Below, piece after piece: positions 12,679 through 21,202 of a stretch of DNA of 64,000 nucleotides. The position numbers and the translations under genes were made by a program. The stretch is from Microbulbifer donghaiensis. GTDB taxonomy: Bacteria; Pseudomonadota; Gammaproteobacteria; Pseudomonadales; Cellvibrionaceae. The DNA lies in assembly GCF_900129095.1 (NCBI RefSeq), contig NZ_FQVA01000005.1:116832-180831 (forward strand). The letters run 5' to 3'. Within the stretch, counting starts at the first letter, position 1. Each line of letters begins with the position of its first letter. The notes below the pieces were generated by a model. It was not told where the DNA came from, made no database searches, and worked only from the letters and a program-made list of their open reading frames with translations.

Positions 12679-12704
12679 AAAAAACTTAATAAAGGCGGCT
12701 AACC

Positions 12705-13916
12705 ATGGAATTCGAATATTCAGACAAAGTGAAGCTACTGCTCGAGCGCCTGCAGCGCTTTATGGATGATTATGTCTATCCCGCGGAGCAGACATATCAC
12801 CAGCAACTGCAGGAAGATCGCTGGGGTGAGCCGCCAATTATGGTGGAGCTGAAAGCCAGGGCGCGTGAGGCCGAGTTGTGGAATCTGTTCTTGCCGGATC
12901 CGCGTTTTGGCGCTGGCCTGTCGAACCTCGAGTACGCGCCGCTGGCGGAGGAAATGGGCAAGGTGCTCTTCTCCTCGGAGATCTTCAACTGCAGCGCGCC
13001 GGACACCGGCAATATGGAGGTGCTCGCCCAGTACGGAAATGCAGAACAGCAGCAGCGCTGGTTGCAGCCGCTGCTGGCCGGGGAAATCCGCTCGGCGTTT
13101 GCGATGACGGAACCGAAAGTCGCCTCGTCGGACGCCACCAATATCGAGACTTCGATCGTGCGCGATGGCGATGACTATGTGATCAACGGCCACAAGTTCT
13201 ACATCAGTGGCCTGATGAACAAGCGCTGCGAGATCATGATCGTGATGGGCAAGACCGATGCGGACAACCCGAACCGCTATCAGCAGCAGTCACAGATCCT
13301 GGTGCCCACCAGTACGCCGGGCGTCAAGATTGTGCGTCCGATGACCGTGTTTGGCTACGATGATGCCCCGGAAGGCCATGCGGAAGTGATTTTTGACAAC
13401 GTGCGCGTACCGGCCAGCAACCTGATCCTTGGGGAGGGGCGCGGATTTGAAATCGCCCAGGGGCGCCTCGGCCCGGGCCGTATTCACCACTGTATGCGAT
13501 TGATCGGCCAGGCCCAGCGCGCGCTGGAAATGATGTCCAGGCGCGCCGAGCAAAGGGTCGTATTCGGCCGGCCGATGATCAAGCAGCAGTCCGTGCGTGA
13601 GGATATCGCGAAGTCTGCCTGTGAAATCGAACAGGCGCGCCTGCTTACCCTGAAGGCCGCGGACCAGATGGACAGGTACGGCAACAAGGCGGCCAAGGAC
13701 TTGATCGCGATGATCAAGATAGTGGCGCCGCAGATGGCGTGTACCGTGATCGACCGCGCAATCCAGATTCACGGCGCCGCCGGACTGAGTCAGGATTTCA
13801 CTCTCGCGCAACACTATGCCTACGCGCGCACCATTCGCCTGGCGGATGGACCGGATCAGGTCCATATGATGCAGCTGGGTCGTAACCTGGCCGCGCGTTA
13901 CGGCGCCGAGCACTAA
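12705..13916 (+). CDS. acyl-CoA dehydrogenase, ACAD10/11-like, copy 1
   Basis: 403-residue flavoprotein of the acyl-CoA dehydrogenase fold. Recognisable parts are the FAD/substrate segment [13 protein letters not shown] (about residues 127-139), the stretch [13 protein letters not shown] (about 252-264) shared with animal ACAD10/11 and bacterial LvaC-type proteins, and the C-terminal [10 protein letters not shown]. In classical enzymes such as MCAD the last region carries the catalytic Glu of an EGT motif; here the equivalent position is Asp381 (ADGP). The gene lies between a histidine phosphatase and an APH-type kinase (13-base gap), the same trio as at 47.5-50.5 kb. It probably acts on a phosphorylated or branched acyl-CoA; the exact substrate is unknown. 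Confidence 0.93.
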   Translation: MEFEYSDKVKLLLERLQRFMDDYVYPAEQTYHQQLQEDRWGEPPIMVELKARAREAELWNLFLPDPRFGAGLSNLEYAPLAEEMGKVLFSSEIFNCSAPDTGNMEVLAQYGNAEQQQRWLQPLLAGEIRSAFAMTEPKVASSDATNIETSIVRDGDDYVINGHKFYISGLMNKRCEIMIVMGKTDADNPNRYQQQSQILVPTSTPGVKIVRPMTVFGYDDAPEGHAEVIFDNVRVPASNLILGEGRGFEIAQGRLGPGRIHHCMRLIGQAQRALEMMSRRAEQRVVFGRPMIKQQSVREDIAKSACEIEQARLLTLKAADQMDRYGNKAAKDLIAMIKIVAPQMACTVIDRAIQIHGAAGLSQDFTLAQHYAYARTIRLADGPDQVHMMQLGRNLAARYGAEH

Positions 13917-13929
13917 GCTGGAGGTGACG

Positions 13930-14988
13930 ATGACCACTGGGGCTGTGTCAGAAAATAAGAACGCAGTAGAGCTGTTGCCAGTGCAAGTATTGGAAAAATA
14001 CTTGGCGGCAAATATCGAAGGATTTGGTGGACCACTGACGATCAGCAAGTTTTCCGGAGGGCAGTCCAACCCTACATTTAAACTGCGGGCAGCGTCCGGG
14101 ACTTATGTGCTGCGTCGCCAACCGCCGGGCAAGCTGTTGAAGTCCGCCCACGCGGTGGACCGGGAGTTTCGAGTGATGCGGGCCCTGGCGAATACCGAGG
14201 TGCCGGTGCCGCGCGTATTGCACCTGTGCGAGGATCGCGAGCTGATCGGCTCGCTGTTCTATGTGATGGAATACTGCGACGGCCGCATATTCTGGGATGC
14301 TGCCCTGCCGGAACTCGATAACACTCAGCGCGGTGCCTGCTACGAAGAGATGAACCGCGTGCTGGCGGCACTGCACAGTGTGGACCTGGCAGCAACCGGG
14401 CTGACCGATTACGGCAAGCCGGGAAACTATTTCGAGCGGCAGTTCGACCGCTGGCAGGGGCAGTACCGGGCATCCGAACTGAAGCCCATCGAGGCGATGG
14501 ACAAATTGATCGACTGGCTGGCCAGCGCTTTGCCGGAAGACGATGGCCGGGTGGCGCTGGTACACGGCGACTACCGGCTCGACAACATCATGTTTCACCC
14601 GACGGAGAGCCGCGCCATTGCCGTGCTCGACTGGGAACTGTCGACGCTGGGCCATCCCTTTGCCGACCTCGCCTACCAATGCATGCAGCTACGCATGCCA
14701 GCCAATGCCGGCAATATTTCCGGGCTGATGGGGGTGGATCGCGGCGCACTCGGTATTCCTTCCGAGCAGGATTACGTCGCCCGTTACTGTGAACGGATGG
14801 GCATCGCGCGTATCGACAACTGGGCTTTCTATCTCGCGTTCAGTTTTTTCCGCCTGGCGGCCATCGTCCAGGGTGTCGCCAAGCGTGCTCACGACGGCAA
14901 TGCATCGAGCAAGAACGCGGCGCAGGTGGGTGCCTTTGTCGAACCCCTGGCGCTGATGGCCCTGGACGTGATTGATAAAGAACATTGA
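13930..14988 (+). CDS. APH-family phosphotransferase (ACAD-associated kinase), copy 1
   Basis: 352-residue kinase-fold protein. The catalytic loop HGDYRLDN is at residues 212-219 (His212, Asp214, Asn219), followed by the metal-binding LDWE that corresponds to DFG/DxD. A glycine-rich opening ([10 protein letters not shown]) is near residue 42. I prefer the ATG at 13930, five bases after GGAGG; a GTG at 13924 is in frame but overlaps that site. Such proteins are often mislabelled aminoglycoside kinases. Those paired or fused with ACAD10/11-type dehydrogenases phosphorylate hydroxyacyl-CoAs (LvaA, ACAD10/11). That role is likely here by context but unproven. Confidence 0.9.
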   Translation: MTTGAVSENKNAVELLPVQVLEKYLAANIEGFGGPLTISKFSGGQSNPTFKLRAASGTYVLRRQPPGKLLKSAHAVDREFRVMRALANTEVPVPRVLHLCEDRELIGSLFYVMEYCDGRIFWDAALPELDNTQRGACYEEMNRVLAALHSVDLAATGLTDYGKPGNYFERQFDRWQGQYRASELKPIEAMDKLIDWLASALPEDDGRVALVHGDYRLDNIMFHPTESRAIAVLDWELSTLGHPFADLAYQCMQLRMPANAGNISGLMGVDRGALGIPSEQDYVARYCERMGIARIDNWAFYLAFSFFRLAAIVQGVAKRAHDGNASSKNAAQVGAFVEPLALMALDVIDKEH

Positions 14989-15015
14989 ACATCGAAAGAT
15001 ACTGAGGAAAACATC

Positions 15016-15792
15016 ATGGCAACGAATCTTTTTGACCTGACCGGCAAGATCGCGCTGGTGACTGGCGCCAGTCGCGGTATCGGTGAAGCCATCGCCAAAC
15101 TACTGGCAGAGCAGGGCGCCCACGTGCTGGTTTCCAGTCGCAAAATTGACGGATGTCAGGCTGTGGCAGATACGATTGTCGACGCCGGTGGTTCGGCGGA
15201 GGCAGTGCCGTGTCATATCGGCAATATGGAGGACATCGAGCGGGTTTTTGGTGAGATTCGCCAGAAGCACGGCCGCCTGGATATCCTGGTCAACAATGCC
15301 GCTACCAACCCCTATTTCGGCCATATCCTGGATACGGACCTCAGCGCCTTCCAGAAGACCGTCGATGTCAATATTCGCGGGTATTTCTTTATGTCCGTTG
15401 AGGCCGGCAAGCTGATGCGGGAGCAGGGTGGCGGTCGCATCGTAAACACCGCCTCGGTCAACGCGCTGCAGCCGGGCGTCGGTCAGGGGATTTACTCCAT
15501 TACCAAGGCGGCCGTAGTGAATATGACCAAAGCCTTTGCCAAGGAGTGTGCGCAGTTCAATATTCGCGTGAACGCGCTGCTGCCGGGTCTGACCAAAACC
15601 AAGTTCGCCGGTGCCTTGTTCACCCACGAAGAGATTTACGATACCGCGATCGGCCACATTCCCATGCACCGCCATGCGGAACCGGAAGAGATGGCCGGTA
15701 CAGTGCTCTACCTGGTTTCTGACGCCTCCAGCTATACGACCGGCGAATGTGTCGTGGTCGATGGCGGCATGATCTCCTGCGGGGGTATCTGA
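15016..15792 (+). CDS. SDR-family oxidoreductase (1)
   Basis: 258-residue short-chain dehydrogenase. The nucleotide motif VTGASRGIGEA is at residues 15-25, NNAATNP is in the middle, and the catalytic Ser (NTASVNA) and YSITK (Tyr-x3-Lys) follow. The ATG at 15016 is preceded by GAGGAAAAC. It probably oxidises a hydroxyacyl-CoA or reduces a ketoacyl intermediate made by the preceding enzymes; the two reactions cannot be told apart from sequence. The stop lies 2 bases before the next SDR gene, so the pair is tightly coupled. Confidence 0.92.
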   Translation: MATNLFDLTGKIALVTGASRGIGEAIAKLLAEQGAHVLVSSRKIDGCQAVADTIVDAGGSAEAVPCHIGNMEDIERVFGEIRQKHGRLDILVNNAATNPYFGHILDTDLSAFQKTVDVNIRGYFFMSVEAGKLMREQGGGRIVNTASVNALQPGVGQGIYSITKAAVVNMTKAFAKECAQFNIRVNALLPGLTKTKFAGALFTHEEIYDTAIGHIPMHRHAEPEEMAGTVLYLVSDASSYTTGECVVVDGGMISCGGI

Positions 15793-15794
15793 CA

Positions 15795-16571
15795 ATGGAT
15801 CCGATTCTCGATTTTACCGGTAAGGTCGCCCTGATTACCGGGGCATCCAGCGGTTTCGGCAAGCTGCTCGCGCGCGAACTCGGTGAGCGCGGAGCCAAAC
15901 TGGTGCTGGGCGATATCAATGAAGCGGACCTGATGACGGTGGCCGACGAACTCGGTGGTGCCGGTATCGAGGCGCGCGCGCGCCGCTGCGATGTCTCCTC
16001 CGAGACGGACTGTGCCGCGCTGGTGGAGCTGGCGCAGGCGGAATTCGGCGGGCTGGATATTGCAGTAAACAATGCCGGTATTGCGCCGCCGATGATGTCC
16101 GTGGAAGACACCAGCGAGGCGGAGATGGATCGTCAGTATAACGTCAACACCAAGGGCGTACTGTTTGGTCTCAAGTACCAGCTGCCGTTGATGAAGCAAC
16201 GCGGTGGCGGTGCCGTCCTCAATGTCTCCTCAATGGCCGGGATCGGCGGTGCGCCGAAGATCTCCTCCTATGCGGCGGCCAAGCATGCGGTCATCGGATT
16301 GACGAAATCCGCTGCCATGGAAAGCGCCAAGTACGGTGTGCGGATCAACGCAATCTGTCCTTTCTTTACCTTGACGCCAATGGTGACTGATATCGAAACT
16401 CCGGGGGTGAGCCAGCAGGACTTCCAGGCGTCCCTCGCTTCGGGTTGTCCGATGAGGCGTCTCGGCAAGCCCGAGGAGGTGATTGCGGCGATGCTGATGC
16501 TGCTGTCGCCCAAGATGACTTATGTCACCGGGCAGGCACTCGCTGTAGATGGTGGCATGTCCGCTATGTGA
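15795..16571 (+). CDS. SDR-family oxidoreductase (2)
   Basis: 258-residue short-chain dehydrogenase with LITGASSGFG near residue 13, NNAGIAPP in the middle and the catalytic YAAAK. The ATG at 15795 (MDPILDFTGK) matches the family opening; a longer frame upstream runs inside the previous gene and is rejected. Start and previous stop are 2 bases apart. It is clearly a distant paralogue of its neighbour. The likely substrate class is 3-hydroxyacyl-CoA or another hydroxyacyl intermediate of this operon (inference). Confidence 0.92.
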   Translation: MDPILDFTGKVALITGASSGFGKLLARELGERGAKLVLGDINEADLMTVADELGGAGIEARARRCDVSSETDCAALVELAQAEFGGLDIAVNNAGIAPPMMSVEDTSEAEMDRQYNVNTKGVLFGLKYQLPLMKQRGGGAVLNVSSMAGIGGAPKISSYAAAKHAVIGLTKSAAMESAKYGVRINAICPFFTLTPMVTDIETPGVSQQDFQASLASGCPMRRLGKPEEVIAAMLMLLSPKMTYVTGQALAVDGGMSAM

Positions 16572-16631
16572 TCACCGCTAAGCGCAGCATATGGCTCCAA
16601 TTAGATAAAAGATAAAAACCAGGAGTAAGAA

Positions 16632-17090
16632 ATGCCAACACTGATTCCTCGCGAGAAGGTTCAGGATTTTATCGGGCTCGAAACGGAGCCCACCGAGTGG
16701 CTTAATATTGACCAGGATCGCATTGATGCGTTTGCCGAGTGCACGCTCGATCGCCAGTTTATTCATGTGGACCCGGAAGCTGCCAAGCTCACGCCTTTCG
16801 GCAGCACCATCGCACACGGCTTTCTGACCCTCTCGCTGTTGTCCTATTTTGCCGAGCAACTGCAGATTGGCATCGAAGGTGTGCAGATGGGGGTGAACTA
16901 CGGACTCGACAAAGTGCGGTTCATCAACCCCGTCAAGGTAAACAGCAATATCAGGGCGCGGGCCAGGGTCATGGATGTATTGGAAAAGAATCCGGGCCAA
17001 TACCAGCTGAAACTGGAAGTGACTCTGGAAATCGAGGGCGAGCAGAAACCGGCACTGATCGCCGAATGGTTGGTAATGCAATTCGTTTAG
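16632..17090 (+). CDS. MaoC-family (R)-specific enoyl-CoA hydratase
   Basis: 152-residue hot-dog fold protein. The hydratase 2 motif is present as DRQFIHVDPEAAKLTPFGSTIAHGFL, read in parts, with the Asp and His of D-x4-H at about residues 40-45 and the active-site tail GSTIAHG. The ATG at 16632 follows AGGAG (16621-16625). It would hydrate an enoyl-CoA to a 3-hydroxyacyl-CoA, a natural step after the ACAD-like enzyme and before the SDRs. Last gene of the tight operon; 351 bases follow before the next gene. Confidence 0.92.
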   Translation: MPTLIPREKVQDFIGLETEPTEWLNIDQDRIDAFAECTLDRQFIHVDPEAAKLTPFGSTIAHGFLTLSLLSYFAEQLQIGIEGVQMGVNYGLDKVRFINPVKVNSNIRARARVMDVLEKNPGQYQLKLEVTLEIEGEQKPALIAEWLVMQFV

Positions 17091-17441
17091 CGGCTCGACA
17101 AGAGAACAGACGAGACGGTTAAAGATTGGGCGGGCTGGTTGCCATGTTACTAGGGCCGGGAACAGCCGAGGAACTCCCCATGCGCTGGAGCTGGCACGTC
17201 GTGGGGCAAAGACACCTGTTGGACTGTATCCGGTGTACCTCCTATTGGCGGGCGCCGCTGCTGCTGGACTGGAAATGTGGCCCTGTATTGATATGCATCC
17301 ACATAGGCAGGGCTGAAATAAGTCGGCAGCCGGCTTAGTCGAGGCGGCCGGCGTAATTCATTATAAAGGACACTGTCGGAACTACCGTTGGCTTCACGTG
17401 CAGCCACCGACAGCTTCTGCATGAGGTGATTGGAGAGAACT
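17091..17441. other. intergenic region before the quinone oxidoreductase-like gene
   Basis: About 350 bases. No convincing gene on either strand: the short plus frame at 17126-17338 and a longer minus frame that runs into the next gene look like chance. A TATAAA near 17362 could be a -10 for the downstream gene, without a clear -35. No strong terminator after the MaoC gene. Confidence 0.4.
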
Positions 17442-18419
17442 ATGCGTGCATTGATCTGCGAAGAATATGGCTCTGCGGAACTACTTATTATAGCTGAGCG
17501 GGAGTTGCCGGAACTGCAAAGCGATGAGGTGTGTATCGATGTTCGCGCGGCAGGTATCAATTTTCCCGATGCATTGATCATTGCCGGTAAATATCAGGTG
17601 CGACCGCCGCTGCCGTTTGTTCCCGGCGGCGAGTGCGCTGGCGTGATCAGCGCGGTTGGCGATAAGGTGAAAAATTTCAAGGTCGGTGATCGGGTTATTG
17701 CCATGCCCGGCATGGCCGCCTTTGCCGAGCAGGTGCATGTGAAAGAGCACCTGCTGGTCCCCATGCCGGACAAACTCAGCTTCGAGCAGGCGGCGGGATT
17801 CTGCATCACCTACGCCACTTCTTACTATGCCCTCAAGCAGCGTGCGGCCATCAAGGACGGCGAGACACTGGTGGTGTTGGGCGCGGCCGGTGGCGTGGGC
17901 GTTACCGCAATTCAGCTGGGCAAGGCAATGGGAGCCCGGGTGATAGCCTGTGCCTCAACCGATGAAAAACTCGAGTTCTGTAAGAGAGCAGGCGCGGATG
18001 AGCTGATTAATTATTCGAAAGAGAATCTGAAAGAGCGCATCAAGGAACTGACCGAAGGCCGCGGCGCCGATGTTATTTATGATCCGGTGGGCGGTGACTT
18101 TACCGAGGAGGCATATCGCTCCATTGCCTGGAGTGGACGCTATCTGGTGATTGGGTTCGCATCCGGCGATATTCCTAAGTTGCCAATGAACCTGCCACTG
18201 CTCAAGGCCGGGGACATCATGGGTATTTTCTGGGGCAGTTGGGCGCAGCGCGATCCGCAGGCAAACTTGCAGAATTTTGCCGAGCTATTACAAATGGTAG
18301 AGGAGGGTAAGCTCGACCCATTGACCACGGAAGTTTACCCCTTTGAGGAATATATCCAGGCCTTTGCCGCTATCACCGAACGGCGTGCGCGCGGTAAGGT
18401 GATATTTACGCTCGGATAA
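17442..18419 (+). CDS. zinc-independent MDR oxidoreductase (NADPH:quinone reductase family)
   Basis: 325-residue medium-chain reductase. A GroES-like N-terminal domain is followed by the NADPH fold GAAGGVGVTAIQLGKA at about residues 146-161. No structural-zinc cysteine cluster is visible. The ATG at 17442 is preceded by GGAGA (17433-17437); a TTG at 17430 is less likely. Members reduce quinones or enoyl thioesters, so in this setting an enoyl-CoA reductase-like role is possible. A perfect 13-bp hairpin follows at 18452. Confidence 0.85.
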   Translation: MRALICEEYGSAELLIIAERELPELQSDEVCIDVRAAGINFPDALIIAGKYQVRPPLPFVPGGECAGVISAVGDKVKNFKVGDRVIAMPGMAAFAEQVHVKEHLLVPMPDKLSFEQAAGFCITYATSYYALKQRAAIKDGETLVVLGAAGGVGVTAIQLGKAMGARVIACASTDEKLEFCKRAGADELINYSKENLKERIKELTEGRGADVIYDPVGGDFTEEAYRSIAWSGRYLVIGFASGDIPKLPMNLPLLKAGDIMGIFWGSWAQRDPQANLQNFAELLQMVEEGKLDPLTTEVYPFEEYIQAFAAITERRARGKVIFTLG

Positions 18420-18451
18420 CTGCTTGAAAGCCGTTGGTCAGTAGCTGCAGT

Positions 18452-18484
18452 AGAATGGCACCAGTATTATTCTGGTGCCATTCT
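18452..18484 (+). terminator. perfect hairpin after the MDR gene
   Basis: 13-bp perfect stem (18452-18464 with 18472-18484, agaatggcaccag/ctggtgccattct), 7-base loop, no T tract. It separates the plus-strand MDR gene from the convergent minus-strand gene ending at 18534, and probably ends or stabilises both transcripts. Confidence 0.5.
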
Positions 18485-18533
18485 GTCAATGGAAACGTGG
18501 TTGTTGCCGAACCTCGCTATCCGCTTGGCGCCT

Positions 18534-18977
18534 TTACGGAAGCAGGCGGCAATGCGTGCGCGCCTTACTCTCGAGATCGCGGGGTAGCTTTTCGCTAGTG
18601 GAACCCTGCTGTTGCTTGCGCCACTGATTGCAGAGTTCTATATAGCTACCGGCGTTGACCTGGCTGCGCAGGTGAAACCAGGGATCATTGCCCGGAGTCG
18701 GTTGTGAAGGCTTGTGTTGCCAGTTGCGCAGCGGGTTATTCTGCGCACCGTGTGCCGGTTGCAGCCCCGGGGTCAGGGCGCCCAGATATTGGGCGGGATG
18801 CATCAGCAGGACCAGAACCGTTACCGCCGCACAACTGCTCGCGGCCTTGGAAAGCCAGCGATTCTCCGATAAGGGTGGTTTTAATTGCTGGGCCTGTTGC
18901 AGGATCTTGTCGTCCAGAGCTGCCGGGGAGGTTAATCCTGCTGCTGCGTCCCGGTATTGGCGCTCCCAAACACTCAT
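18534..18977 (-). CDS. putative single-pass membrane anti-sigma-like protein
   Basis: 147 residues, not recognised as a known family. It has a hydrophilic N-terminal part (about 1-42), one hydrophobic segment (about 44-68, ASSCAAVTVLVLLMH core), and a polar C-terminal tail. Its start ATG at 18977 overlaps the TGA of the preceding sigma factor gene by four bases (ATGA), so translation is coupled. Position and topology suggest an anti-sigma factor for that ECF protein. The Zn-binding HxxxCxxC motif of classical ZAS anti-sigmas is absent. Function inferred from context only. Confidence 0.65.
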   Translation of the reverse strand: MSVWERQYRDAAAGLTSPAALDDKILQQAQQLKPPLSENRWLSKAASSCAAVTVLVLLMHPAQYLGALTPGLQPAHGAQNNPLRNWQHKPSQPTPGNDPWFHLRSQVNAGSYIELCNQWRKQQQGSTSEKLPRDLESKARTHCRLLP

Positions 18978-19510
18978 ACAGTTACCTCACTTACCTCTTC
19001 GATACGCCAGGGTTGTCTTTGCGGTCCGTGAAGGATCTCTTCGAGTCTTTCTTTACCTCGGTTGTAGAATTCTCTGCATTTCTTCAGTGAAGTTTTCTCT
19101 ATGTCGGCGACTGTGGCGAGTGGCAGACCACATTCCATGTGCAGAAGCAGGACATTGCGCTCAATGGTCGGCAACTGCTGGATGGCCGCGAGTAACTTGT
19201 TGTCGGAAACTGGAGCGGCATCTGGGGTGTCGGGATCCTGGCCGGCGTATTGACGCAGTAACTGGTTTGCGCGGATGAATATCCAGCTGCGCAGCCGCCG
19301 GCCATGCAGCTGAGGCGGGCTTTCGAGGAGGCGATTCCACAGCGCCTCAAGTACGGCACCGGCACAGGCCAGGTTCATCTGGGCGCAGTAGCGGTAGAGA
19401 CTGTCCTTGTGGCGCGTATAGAGTTGACGAAACGCGTTTGGATTGCGGGTGGCGTGGTAGTACTCCAACAGCGACTCGTCATCCAAGTGCTGAAAATCTT
19501 TCCAGGACAC
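18974..19510 (-). CDS. ECF-type RNA polymerase sigma factor
   Basis: 178 residues. An N-terminal sigma-2 region (ALWNRLLESP and RLRSWIFIRANQLLRQY, about residues 20-90) and a C-terminal sigma-4 helix-turn-helix (QLPTIERNVLLLHMECGLPLATVADI, read in parts, about 114-140) are visible. The start is GTG at 19510, with GGAGG 10 bases upstream; no ATG fits. Region 2 is somewhat divergent. The gene is coupled to the membrane protein at 18534. Target promoters are unknown. Confidence 0.85.
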   Translation of the reverse strand: MSWKDFQHLDDESLLEYYHATRNPNAFRQLYTRHKDSLYRYCAQMNLACAGAVLEALWNRLLESPPQLHGRRLRSWIFIRANQLLRQYAGQDPDTPDAAPVSDNKLLAAIQQLPTIERNVLLLHMECGLPLATVADIEKTSLKKCREFYNRGKERLEEILHGPQRQPWRIEEVSEVTV

Positions 19511-19597
19511 TGTAATCGCGCCTCCATGCGCTGGTGTTAACTGCTCGAACGGCTGAGAAGCGAACTCAATTCATAGTTTAGTAACGCTGTGAACTGA

Positions 19598-19903
19598 TCA
19601 TGGCCGCGACGCGTCATCATGATCGAAGGTAGGCGGATTTTCCTTTATCTGCTCACCGGTTCCCCTGCCAGCAAACTTTTCTTTTGTGGACTGGCCAGGG
19701 GTACTGGAACGACGTTTCTTTCTGCTGGCCAGATACAGCGTTGCCAGCCCTAGAAGAAATTCGTCGACAAATGGCAGCAGGTCTGGGATGAACAAATCTA
19801 CCAGGAAGATTGCGCAGATCCACTTGAATAGTTGTGGATGCTCCAGCTTACGGGCGTAATTCAGGAACCAGCCAACCAGGGCGCTGGGAAGCACTCTTTT
19901 CAT
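19598..19903 (-). CDS. small conserved membrane protein (DUF6116-like)
   Basis: 101 residues. A short N-terminus with one or two hydrophobic segments (LFKWICAIFLVDLFIPDLL and VDEFLLGLATLYLAS, about residues 25-58) precedes a basic KKRR patch and a long polar tail. The LDLxIPDxxPFVDE-like core recalls a small family annotated DUF6116 in gammaproteobacteria; this is from memory and not verified. The polar tail after residue 65 looks unconserved. It lies upstream of the sigma factor gene on the same strand with an 87-base gap, so co-transcription is possible. Function unknown. Confidence 0.65.
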   Translation of the reverse strand: MKRVLPSALVGWFLNYARKLEHPQLFKWICAIFLVDLFIPDLLPFVDEFLLGLATLYLASRKKRRSSTPGQSTKEKFAGRGTGEQIKENPPTFDHDDASRP

Positions 19904-20032
19904 CGGCCTGCTCTTAGCTGTCGGTTCCGGGATTATAGTCGGCAGTACATCCGGTCTCCGCCAGAGGGGTATACGACGACGCCAGATTTACTGACTGGTA
20001 CGTGCTCTCTGGTTTGTGGAAGGACTCGGATG

Positions 20033-21115
20033 TTAAGCGGACAGCCGGCTCAGCTCGGGTAGCGGCAGCGGCAACTGTTCCGGGCCCAGTTCGGCGCGTA
20101 AGTCCCTGAGTTTCACGCCAACCCCGAGCAGGCGGATGGGGGCGGGTCGCTTGTCCCAGCACTGCTGTAGCAGCTGGCGGAACTCGGAAATACGGCTGGC
20201 GTGGCTGGCACGCTCCTGCGTGCTGATGGAGAAGTCGCCGTATTTCACCTTTACCGTGGCACCACTGATCTGGTATCGCGGGTCCAGGTTCTCGAGGCGT
20301 TCGAGCAATCGCATGTACAGGTTCGTGAGCTGTTCCAGCCATTCCTCGAGGGTGCAAAGGTCTTCGCTGAAGGTCCGCTCGACACTGATGCTCTTGCGTG
20401 AACCATCGCTATTGACGGGACGCTCGTCAATGCCGCGGCAGAGTTCGTACAGGCGCCGGCCAAATTTGCCGAAGGCCTTGGTCAGTTCAATCTGTGAAAA
20501 GCGGCGCAAATCCGCACAGGTGCGAATACCCTGGCGGTGCATCTTCTCCGCAGTAACGCGACCTACGCCGTGAATCTTCGCCACCGGCAGCCGCAGCACG
20601 AATTGGTCGACTTCATCCGGGGTGATGACAGTGAGGCCGTCCGGCTTGCGCCAGTCGCTGGCGATCTTGGCCAGAAACTTGTTCGGCGCCACGCCGGCGG
20701 AAATGGTAATGCCCAGTTCCTCGTGCACGCGCCGGCGGATCTCTTCGGCGATGAGCGTCGCACTGCCGTGACAACGGCTGCTGTCGGTGACGTCCAGGAA
20801 GGCCTCATCCAGAGACAGGGGTTCTATCGTCTCGCTGTATTCCAGGAAAATATCGCGAATTTGCGTGCTGACCTCTCGATATTTTTTCATGTTACCGGGT
20901 ACTACAATCAGATCAGGGCAGAGCTTTTTTGCTTGCGCCGTCGGCATGGCGGAACGCACACCATAGCTGCGTGCTTCGTAGTTGCAGGTGGAGATAACCC
21001 CGCGCCGATCGCTGGCGCCCCCCACTGCCAGGGGGCGACCACGCAGATTCGGGTCGTCGCGCATTTCGACCGAAGCGTAGAAGCAGTCACAATCGCAGTG
21101 GATGATCTTTCGCAT
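20033..21115 (-). CDS. dinB: DNA polymerase IV
   Basis: 360-residue Y-family translesion polymerase. Catalytic acidic motifs are DCDCFYASVE (residues 7-16) and SLDEAFLDVT (around 103-112), with helix-hairpin-helix IHGVGRVTAEKM near 180 and a little-finger domain after it. The C-terminal PLPLPEL recalls a beta-clamp binding tail. I chose the ATG at 21115 (MRKIIHCDCDCFY); an open frame of 138 more codons upstream overlaps the divergent gene and is not part of the protein. A LexA-type box and a TATAAT lie directly in front of the start codon, so SOS control is very likely and the mRNA may be leaderless. Confidence 0.96.
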   Translation of the reverse strand: MRKIIHCDCDCFYASVEMRDDPNLRGRPLAVGGASDRRGVISTCNYEARSYGVRSAMPTAQAKKLCPDLIVVPGNMKKYREVSTQIRDIFLEYSETIEPLSLDEAFLDVTDSSRCHGSATLIAEEIRRRVHEELGITISAGVAPNKFLAKIASDWRKPDGLTVITPDEVDQFVLRLPVAKIHGVGRVTAEKMHRQGIRTCADLRRFSQIELTKAFGKFGRRLYELCRGIDERPVNSDGSRKSISVERTFSEDLCTLEEWLEQLTNLYMRLLERLENLDPRYQISGATVKVKYGDFSISTQERASHASRISEFRQLLQQCWDKRPAPIRLLGVGVKLRDLRAELGPEQLPLPLPELSRLSA

Positions 21116-21116
21116 G

Positions 21117-21132
21117 CTGGGATTATATACAG
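21117..21132 (-). promoter_or_regulatory. LexA (SOS) box overlapping the -10 of dinB
   Basis: On the minus strand the 16 bases read CTGTATATAATCCCAG, fitting CTG-N10-CAG. They end one base before the dinB ATG. The box contains TATAAT whose last T is 6 bases from the A of ATG, so the predicted transcription start coincides with the start codon. No ribosome binding site fits between them. Confidence 0.75.
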
Positions 21133-21202
21133 TATCCAGGTGGTGCGGATAGCCGTTTTTAAGGGACAAGAAAATGCTGGGAACAGCTTGGGTAGGTGAA
21201 CT

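Noticed and set aside
13930..14988. Aminoglycoside resistance gene
   Set aside because: The fold is APH-like, but pairing with an ACAD and close similarity to the copy at 47538 point to metabolic kinases.
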